A stretch of 43,692 bases of DNA. It comes from Trueperaceae bacterium (GTDB lineage: Bacteria; Deinococcota; Deinococci; Deinococcales; Trueperaceae). Positions 31,142 through 39,809 of the stretch are shown here, piece by piece (the first letter of the stretch is position 1; the number at the start of each line of letters is the position of its first letter). Made by a program: the position numbers and the translations under genes. Below the pieces are notes generated by a model. It was not told the DNA's origin, did no database searches, and saw nothing but the letters and a program-made list of their open reading frames with translations. The DNA lies in contig JAABRX010000021.1 of the NCBI GenBank assembly GCA_011390675.1, positions 1-43,692 of the forward strand. The letters are read 5' to 3'.

Positions 31142-32163
31142 CGCGCGCCCAACAGCGTGAGCTCCAGTTGCCGGATCGCCGCATGGAGCGCGTGCCGCGC
31201 TGCGGTGAGCGCCTGCTCCTGGGCCGCCGCCTGCCGCTCGGTGCGCGCGAGCGCGAGCGCCGAGACGCTCCCGGCCTCGAAGCGCACCTGCTGAACGCCG
31301 ACCTCCTCGCGCGCGCTGGCGGCCGCCGCCTCGGCGGCGCGCACGCGCGCTTCGGCCGAGCGCGCCGCGTTGTGCGCTTGCCGTACGAGCAGCGTGAGGC
31401 TGCGCTCCTGTTCGGCGCGCTGCAGCCGCGCGGTCTCGACCCGGTCGCGCGCCGCCGCGACGTCGGCGGGGGCACTGGAGAGCGGGTTGTCGACGGCCGC
31501 GAGCTGCGCCGCGGCCAGCGCCACTTGCTGGTCGGCCGCCTGCAGTTGGGCGTTCGCGGGAAGGTCGACCAGGTACGCCTCGAGGTCGAGGAGGGTCGGC
31601 GGTTCCGGGGCCCGCTCGAGCGCGAGGTCCGCCTCGTCCGCACCGATCAGGCTCGCGAGCCGGTCGTACGCCAGCGCCCGGGCGGCGACGGCGTCCACGA
31701 CGTCGCGCTCGGCGGCGCGCCGGTCGTCCTCGGCGCGGTCGACGTCGAGTCGCGTGGCGGCGCCCGCCTCGAACTGGATCGCGAGCGCCTCGCGGGCCGT
31801 CGCGGCGATCGCCAGCGCGGCCTCGGCCAACGCGAGTTGGTCGTCCGCCTCGAGCGCCGCGGTGTACGCGCTCGCCGCACCGTCGCGGGCGCTCGCCTCG
31901 GCGTTGCGCAGGGCCGTGGTCGCGCGGGCGACCGCGTGGTCCGCCTGCAGCCGTGCGACCCGCAGGGTCGTCGGGTCGGCGGTCGCGCGGGCGAGGTCGC
32001 GTTCGGCGGTCGCGAGGTCGAGGCGGGCGCTCTGGACGCCGGCCGCGACGTCGACCGCTTGGGTGGCCGCACGCCCCAGATCGAGCGGCGCCTGAGCGTG
32101 CGCGAGGCCGAGGGCGCAGGCCAGGGTGAGGTTCAGAACGAGGGCGAGCGGGTGTCGGCGCAT
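31138..32163 (-). CDS. TolC-family outer membrane efflux protein (short form)
   Basis: A 341-residue protein with a signal peptide (about residues 1-24, cleavage after AHA). The rest is Ala-rich long helices with repeated A/L/R heptads, and two internal copies of the TolC pattern around QFEAGAATRLDVDRAEDDRRAAERDVVDA and RFEAGSVSALALARTERQAAAQEQAL. It is shorter than the 430-490 residues usual for TolC, so one beta hairpin or helix pair may be reduced. The start at 32163 has an AGGAG site six bases upstream; a longer open frame upstream is spurious. One base separates it from the preceding TolC gene. Confidence 0.85.
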   Translation of the reverse strand: MRRHPLALVLNLTLACALGLAHAQAPLDLGRAATQAVDVAAGVQSARLDLATAERDLARATADPTTLRVARLQADHAVARATTALRNAEASARDGAASAYTAALEADDQLALAEAALAIAATAREALAIQFEAGAATRLDVDRAEDDRRAAERDVVDAVAARALAYDRLASLIGADEADLALERAPEPPTLLDLEAYLVDLPANAQLQAADQQVALAAAQLAAVDNPLSSAPADVAAARDRVETARLQRAEQERSLTLLVRQAHNAARSAEARVRAAEAAAASAREEVGVQQVRFEAGSVSALALARTERQAAAQEQALTAARHALHAAIRQLELTLLGAR

Positions 32164-32164
32164 G

Positions 32165-33592
32165 TCACTCCTGGGGGTCCGTCCGGGGATCGGGGTCGAT
32201 CGCGAGCGCGTCGAGCAGGCGCAGGGCGGCGAGGCGCGCACCGTCGTGGGCGCGGTCGGCATCGAGCTCGGCGCGGTCGGCGTCGAGGCGGGCGCGGGCG
32301 ATCGCCAGTTCGGAGATCGAGCCGCTGGCGAAGCGCGCTTCGGCGACGGCGAGGTCGGCGTGCGCCCGATCGGCCGCGGCACGGGCGAGCTCGGCCTCGG
32401 CAGACGCCGACTCGAACTCGAAGGCGCGCCGATCGACGTCGAGCTCGGCGCGCGCCTGAGCCAGTTCGAGCTGCACCCGCGCCCGTTCGCGGCCGATGCG
32501 TGCGGCCGCCAACGCGCTGCCGACCGTCGGGTCGAGCGGCACCCGCAGGGCGACGCCCACGGTCCACGAGCGGCTGGTGCCGTCGGTGCCGACGCCGGGC
32601 ACGCCCGAGTCCGGGTCGTAGCTGAGCGACACGCTCGGTTGCAGCGTGCGGGTGTCGAACGACGCGCCCCACTGCAGGCTCCGGTCGGCGTCGCCGCTGG
32701 TGCTGGCGACGCTGAAGCCGACGCTGGGCAGTTGGTCGCGGAGCGTCGCGTCGGCGGTGCGATCGATCTCGGCGACCTGCAGGCGCGCGGCCAGGACGTC
32801 GCTGCGCGATGCCCACGCGGCCTCCGGCGCTTGGGCGACCAGGGCTGCGGGATCGGGGAGCGCTCCGCCCGGCTCGCCTGCCGGTCCGCCGAGCGCGAGC
32901 GCGAGCGCGCGGTCGGCGGCCTCGACCTCGAACGTTGCGGCGGCGATGGCGTTGCGCGCTCGGGCCTCGGTGGCGGCGAACCGGGCGACCTCGGCAGGGG
33001 TGGCCGCGCCGGCAGCGGCGCGCAGCTCGGCCGCGCGCAGCTCGAGGGCGGCCAGGTCCGCCTCGGCGAGGGCTAGCGCGAGCGCCCGCCGGGCGCGCAG
33101 CGCGTTCTGGAAGGAGGTGGTCGCCTCGATGCGCGCGGCGCGGTGCGCGGCGGCGAGCTCGGCTCGGGCGCGCACCACGTCGGCGCGGGCGCGCGCGATG
33201 GCGTCGCCGGCCGGACCGAGGCCGAGCACGGGGAACGAGAGCGACAGCCCGATGGGGTCGTAGCCCTGATCGTCCAGGTCGATGGGGTCGCCGACGCCGG
33301 GATCGCGCTCGCCGCTCGTCCAGCGGTACCCCGCGCTCAGCTCGCCGCGCAGCGGCGTCGCGGTCACCGCGAGCTGGCGCTCGGCGAGGTCGAGTGCCCG
33401 CTGCGCGAGCTGGACGGTCGGTCCTTCTTCGGCCAGGCGCAGCGCCTCGGTGTACGCGAGCGGCGCCAGCGGTTGGGCGAACGCGACGCCCCCGAGCCAG
33501 AGCGCGGCGGCCACGGCGAAGGCGACCGGGTTCGCGGTCGGCGGTCGCGTCGTGGTGCGGCGTGCGGTTCGGGTCGGATCGGGGTGCGTCAC
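32165..33592 (-). CDS. TolC-family outer membrane efflux protein (full-length)
   Basis: A 475-residue TolC-type protein, first gene of the efflux operon. It has a signal peptide of about 39 residues with an extended Arg/Thr-rich n-region (core NPVAFAVAAALWLGGVAFA). Two TolC half-repeats follow, with beta segments (LSAGYRWTSGERD, LQPSVSLSYDPDSG, WTVGVALRVPLD) and long helices ending in RFASGSISELAIARARLDADRAELDA. It should form a trimeric outer-membrane duct. The GTG start at 33592 has a strong GAGGAGG site nine bases upstream and lies behind a promoter with a palindromic operator. Confidence 0.9.
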   Translation of the reverse strand: MTHPDPTRTARRTTTRPPTANPVAFAVAAALWLGGVAFAQPLAPLAYTEALRLAEEGPTVQLAQRALDLAERQLAVTATPLRGELSAGYRWTSGERDPGVGDPIDLDDQGYDPIGLSLSFPVLGLGPAGDAIARARADVVRARAELAAAHRAARIEATTSFQNALRARRALALALAEADLAALELRAAELRAAAGAATPAEVARFAATEARARNAIAAATFEVEAADRALALALGGPAGEPGGALPDPAALVAQAPEAAWASRSDVLAARLQVAEIDRTADATLRDQLPSVGFSVASTSGDADRSLQWGASFDTRTLQPSVSLSYDPDSGVPGVGTDGTSRSWTVGVALRVPLDPTVGSALAAARIGRERARVQLELAQARAELDVDRRAFEFESASAEAELARAAADRAHADLAVAEARFASGSISELAIARARLDADRAELDADRAHDGARLAALRLLDALAIDPDPRTDPQE

Positions 33593-33625
33593 GGGCGCGG
33601 CCTCCTCGGCGGCGTACGCCCCACA

Positions 33626-33631
33626 GCGTAC
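33626..33631 (-). promoter_or_regulatory. -10 box of the efflux operon promoter
   Basis: TACGCT on the minus strand, directly next to the CCTAAC/GTTAGG palindrome, about 33 bases before the GTG start at 33592. Confidence 0.6.
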
Positions 33632-33647
33632 CTAACCGTCGTTAGGG
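33632..33647. promoter_or_regulatory. 16-bp palindromic operator, TetR-type candidate
   Basis: CCTAAC and GTTAGG (6-bp perfect arms) around CGTC. It occupies the spacer between the -35 and -10 regions of the efflux operon, where binding would block RNA polymerase. GTTA half-sites with this spacing are common for TetR-family repressors of efflux genes; no such regulator gene is nearby. Confidence 0.6.
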
Positions 33648-33667
33648 AGATGGTCGCTGGCGTCGCC

Positions 33668-34546
33668 CTAACTCGCCGCGCTGCGCAGGGTCGGGTCGAG
33701 CAAATCGCGCAAGCCGTCGCCGAACAGGTTGAACCCGAACGATGCGACCAGGATCGCGAGCCCCGAGAACACCGACGTCCAGGGCGACAGCAGCAGGTAG
33801 TCGCGGCTCTCGGAGAGCATCAGACCGAGCGACGGCGTCGGTGGCTGGGTGCCGAGGCCCAGGAACGACAGCGAGGCCTCCACCAGGATCGCGGTCGAGA
33901 GCGACAGCGTCACCTGGACCATGAGCGGCGCGGCGATGTTGGGCAGTACGTGCCGGAGCACGATCCGGCGTGCCGGCGCCCCCAGCGCTCGGGCGGCGGC
34001 CACGTAGTCCCACGACAGCACCGAGAGCGCCGGACCGCGCGCCAGACGCGCGAAGATCGGCGTGTACACGATGCCGATCGCGAGCCCGGTGTTGAAGCTA
34101 CCGGGCCCGAGCACGGCCAGCACCGCGATCGCCAGCAGGATGATCGGGAAGGCGAGCAACACGTCCATCAGCCGCATGATCAGGCGATCGGTCCAGCCTC
34201 CGACGTACGCGGCGGTCAGGCCTGCGGCGCCGCCGACGAGCGTTGCGATGGTCACCGCACCGACCGCCGTGCCGATGCTCGTGCGGTACCCGAACAGGAC
34301 GCGCGACCACAGGTCGCGGCCGAAGTTGTCGGTGCCCAGCCAGTGGGCCGCGGTCGGGCCCTGGAAGCGCTCGCGGATCGACTGAACGAGCGGGTCGTGG
34401 GTGGCGAGCCAGGGCGCGAAGGTGGCGAAGGCCAGCACCAGCACGCACAGCAGGAAGCCGACGAAGCCGACGTGGTTGCGCACGAGCCGTTCCATGAAGC
34501 GGCGCAGACCGCGGCTCGATCGGCGCGTCCGGACCGTGGCGGTCAC
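33668..34546 (-). CDS. DppC-like peptide/nickel ABC transporter permease
   Basis: A 292-residue inner-membrane permease of the BPD_transp_1 superfamily. An N-terminal helix (residues 27-47) precedes the OppC_N-like segment (THDPLVQSIRERFQGPTAAHWLGTDNFGRDLWSRVLFG), then five helices with the EAA loop (YVAAARALGAPARRIVLRHVLPN). It forms a heterodimer with the DppB-like permease, whose gene overlaps its start by four bases. Substrate class is oligo- or dipeptides or related compounds. No ATPase gene follows; the operon ends here, next to the efflux promoter. Confidence 0.93.
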   Translation of the reverse strand: MTATVRTRRSSRGLRRFMERLVRNHVGFVGFLLCVLVLAFATFAPWLATHDPLVQSIRERFQGPTAAHWLGTDNFGRDLWSRVLFGYRTSIGTAVGAVTIATLVGGAAGLTAAYVGGWTDRLIMRLMDVLLAFPIILLAIAVLAVLGPGSFNTGLAIGIVYTPIFARLARGPALSVLSWDYVAAARALGAPARRIVLRHVLPNIAAPLMVQVTLSLSTAILVEASLSFLGLGTQPPTPSLGLMLSESRDYLLLSPWTSVFSGLAILVASFGFNLFGDGLRDLLDPTLRSAAS

Positions 34547-35493
34547 GCGTACTCCACGCGCGGGTCGATCCAGGCGTACGCCAGGTCGACGAGCAGGTTG
34601 ACGAACACGAAGACGGCGGTCACGACGAGGATGACCCCCTGCACGAGCGGATAGTTGCGCTCGCTGATCGCGCCGATCACCAAGCGGCCGAGGCCGGGCA
34701 CGGCGAAGACCTGCTCGATCACGACCACGCCGGACAGCAGGTACCCGACCTGGACGCCGATCACCGTGACCACCGGGATCATCGCGTTGCGCAGCGCATG
34801 TTTGTAGAGAAGCGTGCGGCGGGCGAGGCCCTTGGCCTTCCCGGTGCGGATGTAGTCGAGGCTCAGCACGTCCAGGAGCGACGAGCGCAAGATGCGCGCC
34901 AACCCGGCCATCATCGGCAGCGAGACCGCGATCACCGGCAGCACCATCCGAGCGAGGTTGCCCGCCGGGTCCTCGGCGAACGGCACGTACCCGATGGTGG
35001 GCCAGCTAGGGAAATATATGGAGGCGAAATAGAGCATGAGCACGCCCACCCAGAACGACGGCAGGGTGAGCCCGAGGATGGCGAACATCCGCACGACCGT
35101 GTCGGCCGTGCCGCCGCGCAGCGACGCCGACAGGATGCCGATGGGGAAGGACAGGACGATCGCCGTGACCAGCGCGAGCAGCGTCAGCTCGAGGGTCACC
35201 GGCAAGCGCGCGACGATCTCGTCGAGCACCGGTCGGCCGGTCCAGATGCTGGTTCCGAGGTCGCCGCGGAACACGCCGGTGACCCAGCTCCAGTACTGCT
35301 CGGGCCACGTGAGGTGGAGGCCCAGCGAGCGTCGCAGGGCCTCCACGCGTTCCGGGGTGATGTCGGTGTTGGCGCCGAGCATGATCATGACGGCGTCGCC
35401 GGGGATCAATCGGAGCATCAGGAACACGAGCACCGAGACGCCGAACAGCACGAACACCAGGTCGAGCAAGCGGCGGACGACGTAGCTCGTCAC
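34543..35493 (-). CDS. DppB-like peptide/nickel ABC transporter permease
   Basis: A 316-residue permease with six helices. It has the DppB/OppB start (VVRRLLDLVFVLFGVSVLVFLMLRLIPGDA), a large loop (residues 40-95) and the EAA loop (YIRTGKAKGLARRTLLYKHALRNAMIPV). Start is the GTG at 35493, 34 bp after the substrate-binding-protein gene on the same strand, and it overlaps dppC by four bases, so the three genes form one importer operon. Membrane partner of the adjacent DppC-like protein. Confidence 0.94.
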   Translation of the reverse strand: MTSYVVRRLLDLVFVLFGVSVLVFLMLRLIPGDAVMIMLGANTDITPERVEALRRSLGLHLTWPEQYWSWVTGVFRGDLGTSIWTGRPVLDEIVARLPVTLELTLLALVTAIVLSFPIGILSASLRGGTADTVVRMFAILGLTLPSFWVGVLMLYFASIYFPSWPTIGYVPFAEDPAGNLARMVLPVIAVSLPMMAGLARILRSSLLDVLSLDYIRTGKAKGLARRTLLYKHALRNAMIPVVTVIGVQVGYLLSGVVVIEQVFAVPGLGRLVIGAISERNYPLVQGVILVVTAVFVFVNLLVDLAYAWIDPRVEYA

Positions 35494-35527
35494 GTGGAGA
35501 CCGCGCTTCCGTCGTCCGCCATCACGG

Positions 35528-37039
35528 TCAGTTCAGCGTGACGTTGCGCAGGTAGCGCAAGCCGCGGGTCGGCATCTGCTCGAAGCCGTTCACGTCGTCC
35601 GCGTGCGCCGTGAAGAGCGTGGCGTAGGCCACGTGGGCGACCGGTCCGTCGCACGCGAGCGCGCGCTGGAGGTCGGCGTAGATGCCCTGGCGGGCGGCGA
35701 AGTCCGTGGCCCGTTGGCCGGCGGTCAGCAGCGTGTCGACGGCGGGGTTGCTGTACTTGAAGACGTTCGTCGAGCCGTCGCTGCGGAAGGTGCGGTCGAG
35801 GTACCCGTCGGGGTCGGGGTTGCCGCCGTTGAGGCTGGCGAACGCGTCGAAGTCGCCGTTGCGCCACCGCTGCACGAAGTTGCCGACCTCTTCGACGGTC
35901 ACGGTGGCGTTGAAGCCGGCCGCGACGAGCTGCGCCTGCACGACCTGCGCGGTGTCGACGACGACGCGCAGCGAACCGAGCGTGACGATCTCGAAGTCGA
36001 CGCCGTCCGGGTAGCCGGCGAGGGTCAGCAGTTCGCGCGCGGTCGCCGCATCGGGGGCGTAGCACGAGTACTCGCTCGTCGGCAGCGCCCAGTCGGTCAG
36101 CGCGGGCGACAGCGGGCCGCCGGGGACGGCGTTCCCGAAGTACACGGCCTCGACGATCTCCTCGCGGTCGAGCGCCAGGTTCAAGGCGCGGCGGACGCGC
36201 GGATCGTCGAACGGCGGGCGGGTGGCGTTCATGCCGATCAGCGAGTACGAGAGCTCCTGGATCCCGAGCAGGGTGACGCCGGCGACGTTCCCGAGGGTCT
36301 GGGCCGTGGCCGGATCGACGTCGGGAATCAGGTGGTACGCGCCGGTGCGCAGGCCCGCCGCGCGGGTCGACGCTTCGGGAACGATGTTGTAGCGCACGGC
36401 CGCGACGCCCGGTTGGCCCGGGCGGTAGTAGTCCGGGTTGGCGGTGAGCAGCGTGTAGGTGTCGGGCACGACCTCGCTCAGCATGAACGGGCCGGTGCCG
36501 ACCGCGACCTGCTGCAGGCTGCCGTCGTTCGCTTCGACGACCTCGCGCGGCACCACGGTCAGGAAGACGGTGTTCTGGAGGAAGGGGGCGAACGGCGCCG
36601 TGAGCACGATCTCGACGGTCAGGTCGTCGAGCGCAGCGACCGACGCGACCTGAGCGAAGCGCGACGCGACCGGCGAGCCGGTGTCCACGTCGACGATGCG
36701 CTCATAGGAGTACACGACGTCGGCGGCGGTCATGGGGCGGCCGTTGTGGAACACGACGCCCTCGCGGAGGGTGAACGTGTACGTGAGGCCATCGTCCGAG
36801 ACGGTGTAGCCGGTGGCGAGCGCCGGTTCGAGCTGAAGGTCGGCGTTGATCTCCATGAGGCCGTCGTAGATCTGACCGAGGATGGCGACGCTCGAGAACG
36901 CGGTGACCACGTGGGGGTCGAGGCCCGCGGGCGAGGAGTCGACGGCCAGCTCGAGCGTGCCGCTCTGGGCCGAGGCGAAGCTCGCGACGGCGGCGAGGGC
37001 GGCGATCAGGGTCCATCTGCGCATGGTGCCTAGAAACAT
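35528..37039 (-). CDS. extracellular solute-binding protein, family 5 (peptide ABC transporter)
   Basis: A 503-residue SBP_bac_5 protein with an exported N-terminus (hydrophobic core IAALAAVASFASA, cleavage before QSGTLEL). It shows the family features DSSPAGLDPH, IYDGLMEIN, YTFTLREGVVFHNGRPMTAADVVYSYERI, FDDPRVRRALNLALDREEIV and a late DPDGYLDRTFRSDG segment. It captures peptides or similar ligands in the periplasm. Three starts are possible; I take the ATG at 37039 because a GGAGG site lies six bases upstream, while 37024 has only a weak AGG. No lipobox cysteine is present, so it is not lipid-anchored. Confidence 0.92.
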   Translation of the reverse strand: MFLGTMRRWTLIAALAAVASFASAQSGTLELAVDSSPAGLDPHVVTAFSSVAILGQIYDGLMEINADLQLEPALATGYTVSDDGLTYTFTLREGVVFHNGRPMTAADVVYSYERIVDVDTGSPVASRFAQVASVAALDDLTVEIVLTAPFAPFLQNTVFLTVVPREVVEANDGSLQQVAVGTGPFMLSEVVPDTYTLLTANPDYYRPGQPGVAAVRYNIVPEASTRAAGLRTGAYHLIPDVDPATAQTLGNVAGVTLLGIQELSYSLIGMNATRPPFDDPRVRRALNLALDREEIVEAVYFGNAVPGGPLSPALTDWALPTSEYSCYAPDAATARELLTLAGYPDGVDFEIVTLGSLRVVVDTAQVVQAQLVAAGFNATVTVEEVGNFVQRWRNGDFDAFASLNGGNPDPDGYLDRTFRSDGSTNVFKYSNPAVDTLLTAGQRATDFAARQGIYADLQRALACDGPVAHVAYATLFTAHADDVNGFEQMPTRGLRYLRNVTLN

Positions 37040-37092
37040 GGTGCCTCCAAGGGCTCCGGCGCTGGGCGCCGGGAACGGGGGGTTCGCCGGAC

Positions 37093-37098
37093 AAGATA
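37093..37098 (-). promoter_or_regulatory. -10 box of the peptide importer operon
   Basis: TATCTT on the minus strand, about 53 bases before the chosen ATG; no good -35 box is visible. Confidence 0.45.
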
Positions 37099-37128
37099 CC
37101 ACTCGTAGACCATTCGACCCACGCGCGC

Positions 37129-37134
37129 TAGACT
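37129..37134 (+). promoter_or_regulatory. -10 box, leaderless promoter of the serine hydrolase-anmK operon
   Basis: TAGACT, six bases (CGGTCC), then GTG at 37141. Confidence 0.72.
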
Positions 37135-37140
37135 CGGTCC

Positions 37141-38190
37141 GTGCACATCCCCGAGCCCGTTCGCGCGCGCCTGGCGCGCGCCGTCGCCGATGGCGTCACC
37201 CCCGGCGCGGTCCTCACCCTCGTCGATCGCGGCGGCGCGACCGCCACCGCGGCGACCGGCCTGCGCCGCTCCGATGGCCCCGCCACCGATCCCGACACCC
37301 GCTACGACCTCGCGTCGCTCACGAAGGTGGTGGCGACGCTCCCGAGCGTCCTGAAGCTCGTGGCCGCCGGCGCCGTCGACTTGGGCGACCCCGTGGGCCG
37401 CTTCTTCAGCGGCGCCGGGCTGTTCCACCAGCCGTCGCTCGCCGACGTCCCCGTCCGTGCGCTGCTCGCGCACGCGAGCGGCCTGCCCGCCTGGCGACCG
37501 CTGTACGCGCAGCCCGCCGATCGCCGCGCGGCGCTCGCGGCGGTCCTCAACACCGAGCTCCCGCACCCGCCGGGCACGGTCGTCTACAGCGACCTCGGCT
37601 TCATGCTGCTCGCCGCCATCGTCGAACGGGTGGCGCACGAGCGCCTCGACGCCTTCGCGGCGCGCGAGGTCTTCGCGCCGCTCGGGATGCGCGCGACCGC
37701 CTTCGGGCCGCTCTCCGGCGTGCCCCTCGCCGCCACCGAGGACTGCGGCTGGCGCGACCGGGTGCTCGAAGGCGAGGTCCACGACGAGAACGCCACCGTC
37801 TGGGACGGCGTCGCCGGGCACGCGGGGCTCTTCGGGACCGCGGAGGACCTCGCCCGCTACGCCCACGCGTGGCTGACGCACGACGAGCGGTTGGCGCCCG
37901 GACCGCTGCTGGCCGCCTGCACGGCCGAGGCGGCGGTCGCCGCCGATGGTGCCCGCCGCGGCCTCGGCTGGGTGCTGGCGCACGAGGGGTCGTTCGGCGG
38001 CCCCGGCGCGCGCGGGTACGGCCACACCGGCTTCACCGGCACGTCGATCTGGATCGAGCCCGACGGCGGCCACGCCACGGTGGTGCTGACCAACCGAGTG
38101 CACCCGCGGCGCGGGTCGCCCGCCGGCGTCCACGCGCTTCGGCAGGACGTGCATGCGGCCGTGCGCGACGCGTTCGGAGTCGAGGCATGA
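37141..38190 (+). CDS. serine hydrolase of the beta-lactamase/class C family
   Basis: A 349-residue cytoplasmic-looking enzyme (no signal peptide). It has the penicillin-recognising serine fold: SLTK at 59-62 with nucleophile S59, YSD for the Y-x-N motif (VVYSDLGF), and HTG (GYGHTGFTG) for the KTG triad. Members act as esterases, D-aminopeptidases or beta-lactamases. Its four-base overlap (ATGA) with anmK suggests a role in handling recycled cell-wall fragments rather than antibiotic resistance; that is inference. The leaderless GTG start follows a TAGACT box. Confidence 0.87.
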   Translation: MHIPEPVRARLARAVADGVTPGAVLTLVDRGGATATAATGLRRSDGPATDPDTRYDLASLTKVVATLPSVLKLVAAGAVDLGDPVGRFFSGAGLFHQPSLADVPVRALLAHASGLPAWRPLYAQPADRRAALAAVLNTELPHPPGTVVYSDLGFMLLAAIVERVAHERLDAFAAREVFAPLGMRATAFGPLSGVPLAATEDCGWRDRVLEGEVHDENATVWDGVAGHAGLFGTAEDLARYAHAWLTHDERLAPGPLLAACTAEAAVAADGARRGLGWVLAHEGSFGGPGARGYGHTGFTGTSIWIEPDGGHATVVLTNRVHPRRGSPAGVHALRQDVHAAVRDAFGVEA

Positions 38191-39341
38191 CTCGACCCTG
38201 GCCCGCCGACCTGCCGGCGATGCACGTCCTCAGCCTGATGTCCGGCACGTCGGTGGACGGGACCGACGGCGTGTTGGCGCGCTTCGAGCAGGTGGACGGC
38301 GCGCTCGACTGGGAGGTGCTGCACCGCACCACCCTCGACTTCGACCCCGACCTGCGCCGGCGCCTGCTGCGCGCGATCGAGCCCGGTGGGGCGGACGCGG
38401 TCGAGCTCACGCAGCTGCACGCGGAGGTGGGGGAGGCCTACGCCGACCTGTGCGCCGACGTGGCCGCGCGCCACCGCGTCGACCTGATCGGTCTCTCGGG
38501 GCAGACGATCTACCACATCCCGCGGCTCGAGCCCGAGCGCGGCTGGCGGGCGATCTCGACGCTGCAAGTGGGGGAGCCCAGCCGGGTGCTCGAGCGCTTG
38601 CGCGTGCCGGTGGTCTCGGACTTTCGCCAGAGCGACCTGGCGGCAGGCGGTCAAGGGGCCCCGATGGTGCCCTTCGGCGATCTCAAGCTCTTCGGCGCCC
38701 CCGGCGTCGCGCGCGCGGTCCAGAACCTCGGTGGCATCGGCAACGTCACCTGGCTTCCCGCCGACGGCGACCCCGAGCGGGTGCTGGCGTTCGACACCGG
38801 CCCCGCCAACTGCCTGATCGACGAGGCGGTGGCGGCCGCCACCGGCGCCGCGTTCGACGACGGAGGCCGACTCGGGGCTGCGGGTCGCGTCGACGACGCG
38901 CTGCTCGCGCGACTGCTCGACCATCCGTACCTGCGCCTGCCGCCGCCCAAGACCACCGGGCGCGAGGTCTTCACCCTCCGGGAGATGCTCCCCGAGGGGC
39001 CCGGCGGTTGGCGCCCCGAGGACCTGGTGGCGACGCTGACCGCCTACACCGCGCGCACGGTCGCGGACGCCTACCGCACGTGGGTGGCGCCGCACGGCCT
39101 CGACGAGGTGCTGCTCGCGGGCGGCGGCGCGCTCAACCCGACGCTGGTGTCGATGCTGCGCCAGGCGCTGCCGCACGTGCCGGTGCGCACCTTCGAAGAC
39201 CTGGGATGGCGTTCCAAGGACCGCGAGACGCTGTCGTTCGGGGTGATGGCCTACGCGGCCTGGCACGGCCTCCCGAACACGCTGCCGAGCGCCACGGGCG
39301 CGCGCCGCGCGGTGGTGGCAGGGCGGGTGCTGCGGCCTTAG
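38187..39341 (+). CDS. anmK: anhydro-N-acetylmuramic acid kinase
   Basis: A 384-residue sugar kinase converting 1,6-anhydroMurNAc to MurNAc-6-phosphate during peptidoglycan recycling. Seen: the N-terminal phosphate loop LMSGTSVDGTDG (around residues 17-28), GLSGQTIYH, the DFRQSDLAAGGQGAPMVP substrate loop, NLGGIGNVTW, FDTGPANCLID and LLAGGGALNP. The ATG at 38187 overlaps the upstream stop, so the pair is translationally coupled. Its last four bases overlap the convergent GNAT gene (TTAG). The usual partner MurNAc-6-P etherase is not in the window. Confidence 0.96.
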   Translation: MTRPWPADLPAMHVLSLMSGTSVDGTDGVLARFEQVDGALDWEVLHRTTLDFDPDLRRRLLRAIEPGGADAVELTQLHAEVGEAYADLCADVAARHRVDLIGLSGQTIYHIPRLEPERGWRAISTLQVGEPSRVLERLRVPVVSDFRQSDLAAGGQGAPMVPFGDLKLFGAPGVARAVQNLGGIGNVTWLPADGDPERVLAFDTGPANCLIDEAVAAATGAAFDDGGRLGAAGRVDDALLARLLDHPYLRLPPPKTTGREVFTLREMLPEGPGGWRPEDLVATLTAYTARTVADAYRTWVAPHGLDEVLLAGGGALNPTLVSMLRQALPHVPVRTFEDLGWRSKDRETLSFGVMAYAAWHGLPNTLPSATGARRAVVAGRVLRP

Positions 39342-39802
39342 GAGTCCACGGGCCTGCGTTTGCGAAGGACGACCTCGTGGAGGCCGGGGGCGACGTAGTC
39401 CTCGAGGCGGCCGACCTCGACGTAGCCACGCCGTACGTAGAAGCGCCGAGCCCCCTCGTTGTCGACGTTGGCGAGCGCGAACAGGTCGTTCGCGACGGCG
39501 AAGGCGCTCTGCTCGACGGCGTCCAGCAGCCGCGCCCCGACGCCCGCGCCGGTGGCGTCCGCCGCGACCACCAGCAGCCGCAGGTACGGGCTGCGCGCGA
39601 ACGCACCGGTCGGCGTCCACCAGGCGAAGCCGCGTGGGCCCCCCGCGTCGTCGATCCACACGTGCTCGCCGCTCTCCAGCGCGCGCGTGAGGATCGCCGC
39701 GAGGTCCGCGGGCCGAAGTCCGTAGCGCTCGAACAGCGGGTGACCGTCGACGAGGGCGGCGAGCGATCGAGCGTCGTCCTCTCGGGCGGAACGAACGGGC
39801 AT
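39338..39802 (-). CDS. GNAT-family N-acetyltransferase
   Basis: A 154-residue acetyltransferase. Seen: an N-terminal acceptor part (RSAREDDARSLAALVDGHPLFERYG), the acetyl-CoA loop LLVVAADATGAGVGARLLDAV (R/Q-x-x-G-x-G/A motif in altered form) and the FALANVDNEGARRFYVRRGY helix-strand typical of GNATs. The substrate is unknown. The ATG start at 39802 is leaderless, seven bases after TAGGCT. Convergent with anmK, sharing the stop bases TTAG. Back to back with the rbsR-like regulator gene. Confidence 0.87.
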   Translation of the reverse strand: MPVRSAREDDARSLAALVDGHPLFERYGLRPADLAAILTRALESGEHVWIDDAGGPRGFAWWTPTGAFARSPYLRLLVVAADATGAGVGARLLDAVEQSAFAVANDLFALANVDNEGARRFYVRRGYVEVGRLEDYVAPGLHEVVLRKRRPVDS

Positions 39803-39809
39803 GGCGAAG

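Noticed and set aside
33660-33675. second copy of the CCTAAC half-site near 33667
   Set aside because: The bases belong to the dppC stop codon region and lack the matching GTTAGG arm.
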